NCBI GenBank assembly: GCA_003455565.1
Contig: DMQW01000286.1
Location: 1 to 6,737, forward strand
DNA: 6,737 bases
From: Limisphaerales bacterium
GTDB lineage: Bacteria > Verrucomicrobiota > Verrucomicrobiia > Limisphaerales > UBA11358
Direction: 5' to 3'
Under the pieces are notes generated by a model that was not told the origin of the DNA, searched no databases, and saw only the letters and a program-made list of their open reading frames with translations. The position numbers were made by a program, and so were the translations under genes. Shown one piece after another: positions 5,877-6,737 of the stretch. Position 1 is the first letter of the stretch. Every line of letters begins with the position of its first letter.

Positions 5877-5892
5877 CATCTGTTGATCATTG
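5862..5892 (+). repeat. Near-duplication at the frameshift point of the protease
   Basis: 5862-5875 (ACATTTGTCCACTG) and 5876-5892 (ACATCTGTTGATCATTG) align at 11 of 14 bases with one 3-base gap. Removing the first 14-base copy joins the two frames without a stop and gives SSPTSVDHCYITQN, a good beta-helix rung. The copies are diverged, so this is a possible explanation of the frameshift, not a clear tandem duplication. Confidence 0.3.
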
Positions 5893-6737
5893 TTATATTA
5901 CGCAGAATTCGCCTTTAGATTTCTATATGTTCCAAAATGGCCAACAACAATTTTATGATACTGGTGGACCAGAGGTTAGCAGCCAGACCATCAGTAACAC
6001 CTTGTTCGAGAATATGGGATATTATTACTCTACGACCTGGAAAATCCCTCTTTCCGTTAAGGACGGTTCGTTTGGCAACTGTTACGACTCCTGTGTGCTT
6101 GAAGTTACGGCTTCTTCGGCCGAGGGAGACGTATTTTTGAAGAATAACAGGGGCCCCGGAAAGAACGGTGTCGAGCAACAGGTCTCAACGGCAGAAGGAG
6201 CGGGAGCTGTGATTGATCAATTCAAAAATAACGCGATTCTAAACGATTGGTGGGATGCGGATCCATCGCAATGGATGCAATTTATCGCTCCCGAAGGACG
6301 CGGTGGTTCTTACTACATTTCTTCAAACTATTGGGGAACAACTTCCGAAACGATTATTGACGCGGACATTTATGACTTCAATGACGATTTTAACCTGGAA
6401 AGCTATATTTACCAGCCGATTCTAACCAATGCACCGGTCAATTGTTATCCATTTGTGGTTGATGTGGGCCTTAGCCAGGGCGGTCTTGGCGTCGCCCAAG
6501 TGGGACCGGGACCGGCCACGTTCACGGTCACTTTTAACCGCGACATGAACACCAATGTCCAGCCGCAGGTGGCCTTTGGGCCGGCCACGCCGTTCACTGA
6601 TTACACCGTTGCTCCCGTGGGCAGCGGATGGCTTGATCCACGGACATGGCAGGGCAGCTTCAACGTCACTCCGCTCACTGGTGATGGCTATCAACTTATC
6701 CGCTTGGCGGGCGCGGTGGCGGCGGATGATCCTTGGC
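5876..6737 (+). CDS. Out-of-frame continuation of the protease: beta-helix end and Ig-like domain (runs off window)
   Basis: This frame, -1 relative to the protease, has no stop from 5858 to the window end (upstream stop TAG 5855-5857), about 287 codons. It has no good start: ATG 5927 lacks a Shine-Dalgarno. It reads as the missing part of the same protein. DHCYITQNSPLDFYMFQNG and TISNTLFENMG look like beta-helix rungs. GSYYISSNYWGTTS followed by IYDFNDDFNLESYIYQPIL is the usual end of such a helix. From about 6480 comes an Ig-like domain, with FTVTFNRDMNTNVQPQVAFG and WLDPRTWQGSFNVTPLTGDG. I interpret 3495-6737 as one gene broken by a single frameshift, either real or a sequencing error. The C-terminus and any sorting signal lie beyond the window. 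A separate gene is less likely because no start or intergenic space exists. Confidence 0.8.

Noticed and set aside
5937..6140. 67-codon + strand frame in the original protease frame
   Set aside because: Arg/Leu-rich, without domain character; the -1 frame over the same bases gives clear beta-helix sequence and stays open to the window end.

Overview
The window most likely comes from a Gram-negative-type bacterium of the Verrucomicrobiota or a neighbouring phylum. This is inference from three things: GC-rich coding sequence (hand counts of several 60-base lines in the lar genes and the protease give about 63-65% GC), many short inverted and heptamer-built repeats of the CATCCAACATCC type that I associate with those genomes, and a very large secreted subtilase with a beta-helix tail. 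There is no 16S or other marker gene, so the assignment is tentative.

Left part (1-3119): three genes on the + strand, in the order larB (5' end cut by the window edge), larC, larE. Together they make the nickel-pincer nucleotide (NPN) cofactor of lactate racemase and related LarA-family racemases and epimerases. LarB carboxylates and hydrolyses nicotinic acid adenine dinucleotide, LarE adds the two sulfurs, and LarC inserts nickel using CTP. No larA target enzyme is in the window, so it must lie upstream or elsewhere.

This locus is unusually full of repeats. Both intergenic gaps (about 100 nt each) hold a long hairpin. larC carries an in-frame heptamer array (ATCCAAC units) exactly between its two domains. 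A perfect 8-bp palindrome supplies the last codons of larC. larE carries a second, unrelated heptamer-built element (AAGTGAC units) as a 27-residue in-frame insert in its C-terminal domain. The window's main curiosity is that these repeats have been taken into two cofactor-assembly proteins without breaking them.

Middle (3120-3494): a decayed fragment of an SF2 (DEAH) helicase, with no proper start or C-terminal part, followed by an AT-rich leader with no promoter I can defend.

Right part (3495-6737): a secreted S8 subtilisin-like protease with signal peptide, propeptide, complete Asp/His/Ser triad and a long C-terminal extension. Its frame stops at 5876, but the -1 frame continues without a stop to the window edge and reads as the rest of the same protein (beta-helix, then an Ig-like domain). 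The gene therefore looks frameshifted near 5860-5876, inside a locally low-GC segment. The window ends inside this protein. I saw no tRNA, rRNA, CRISPR array, transposase or attachment site.
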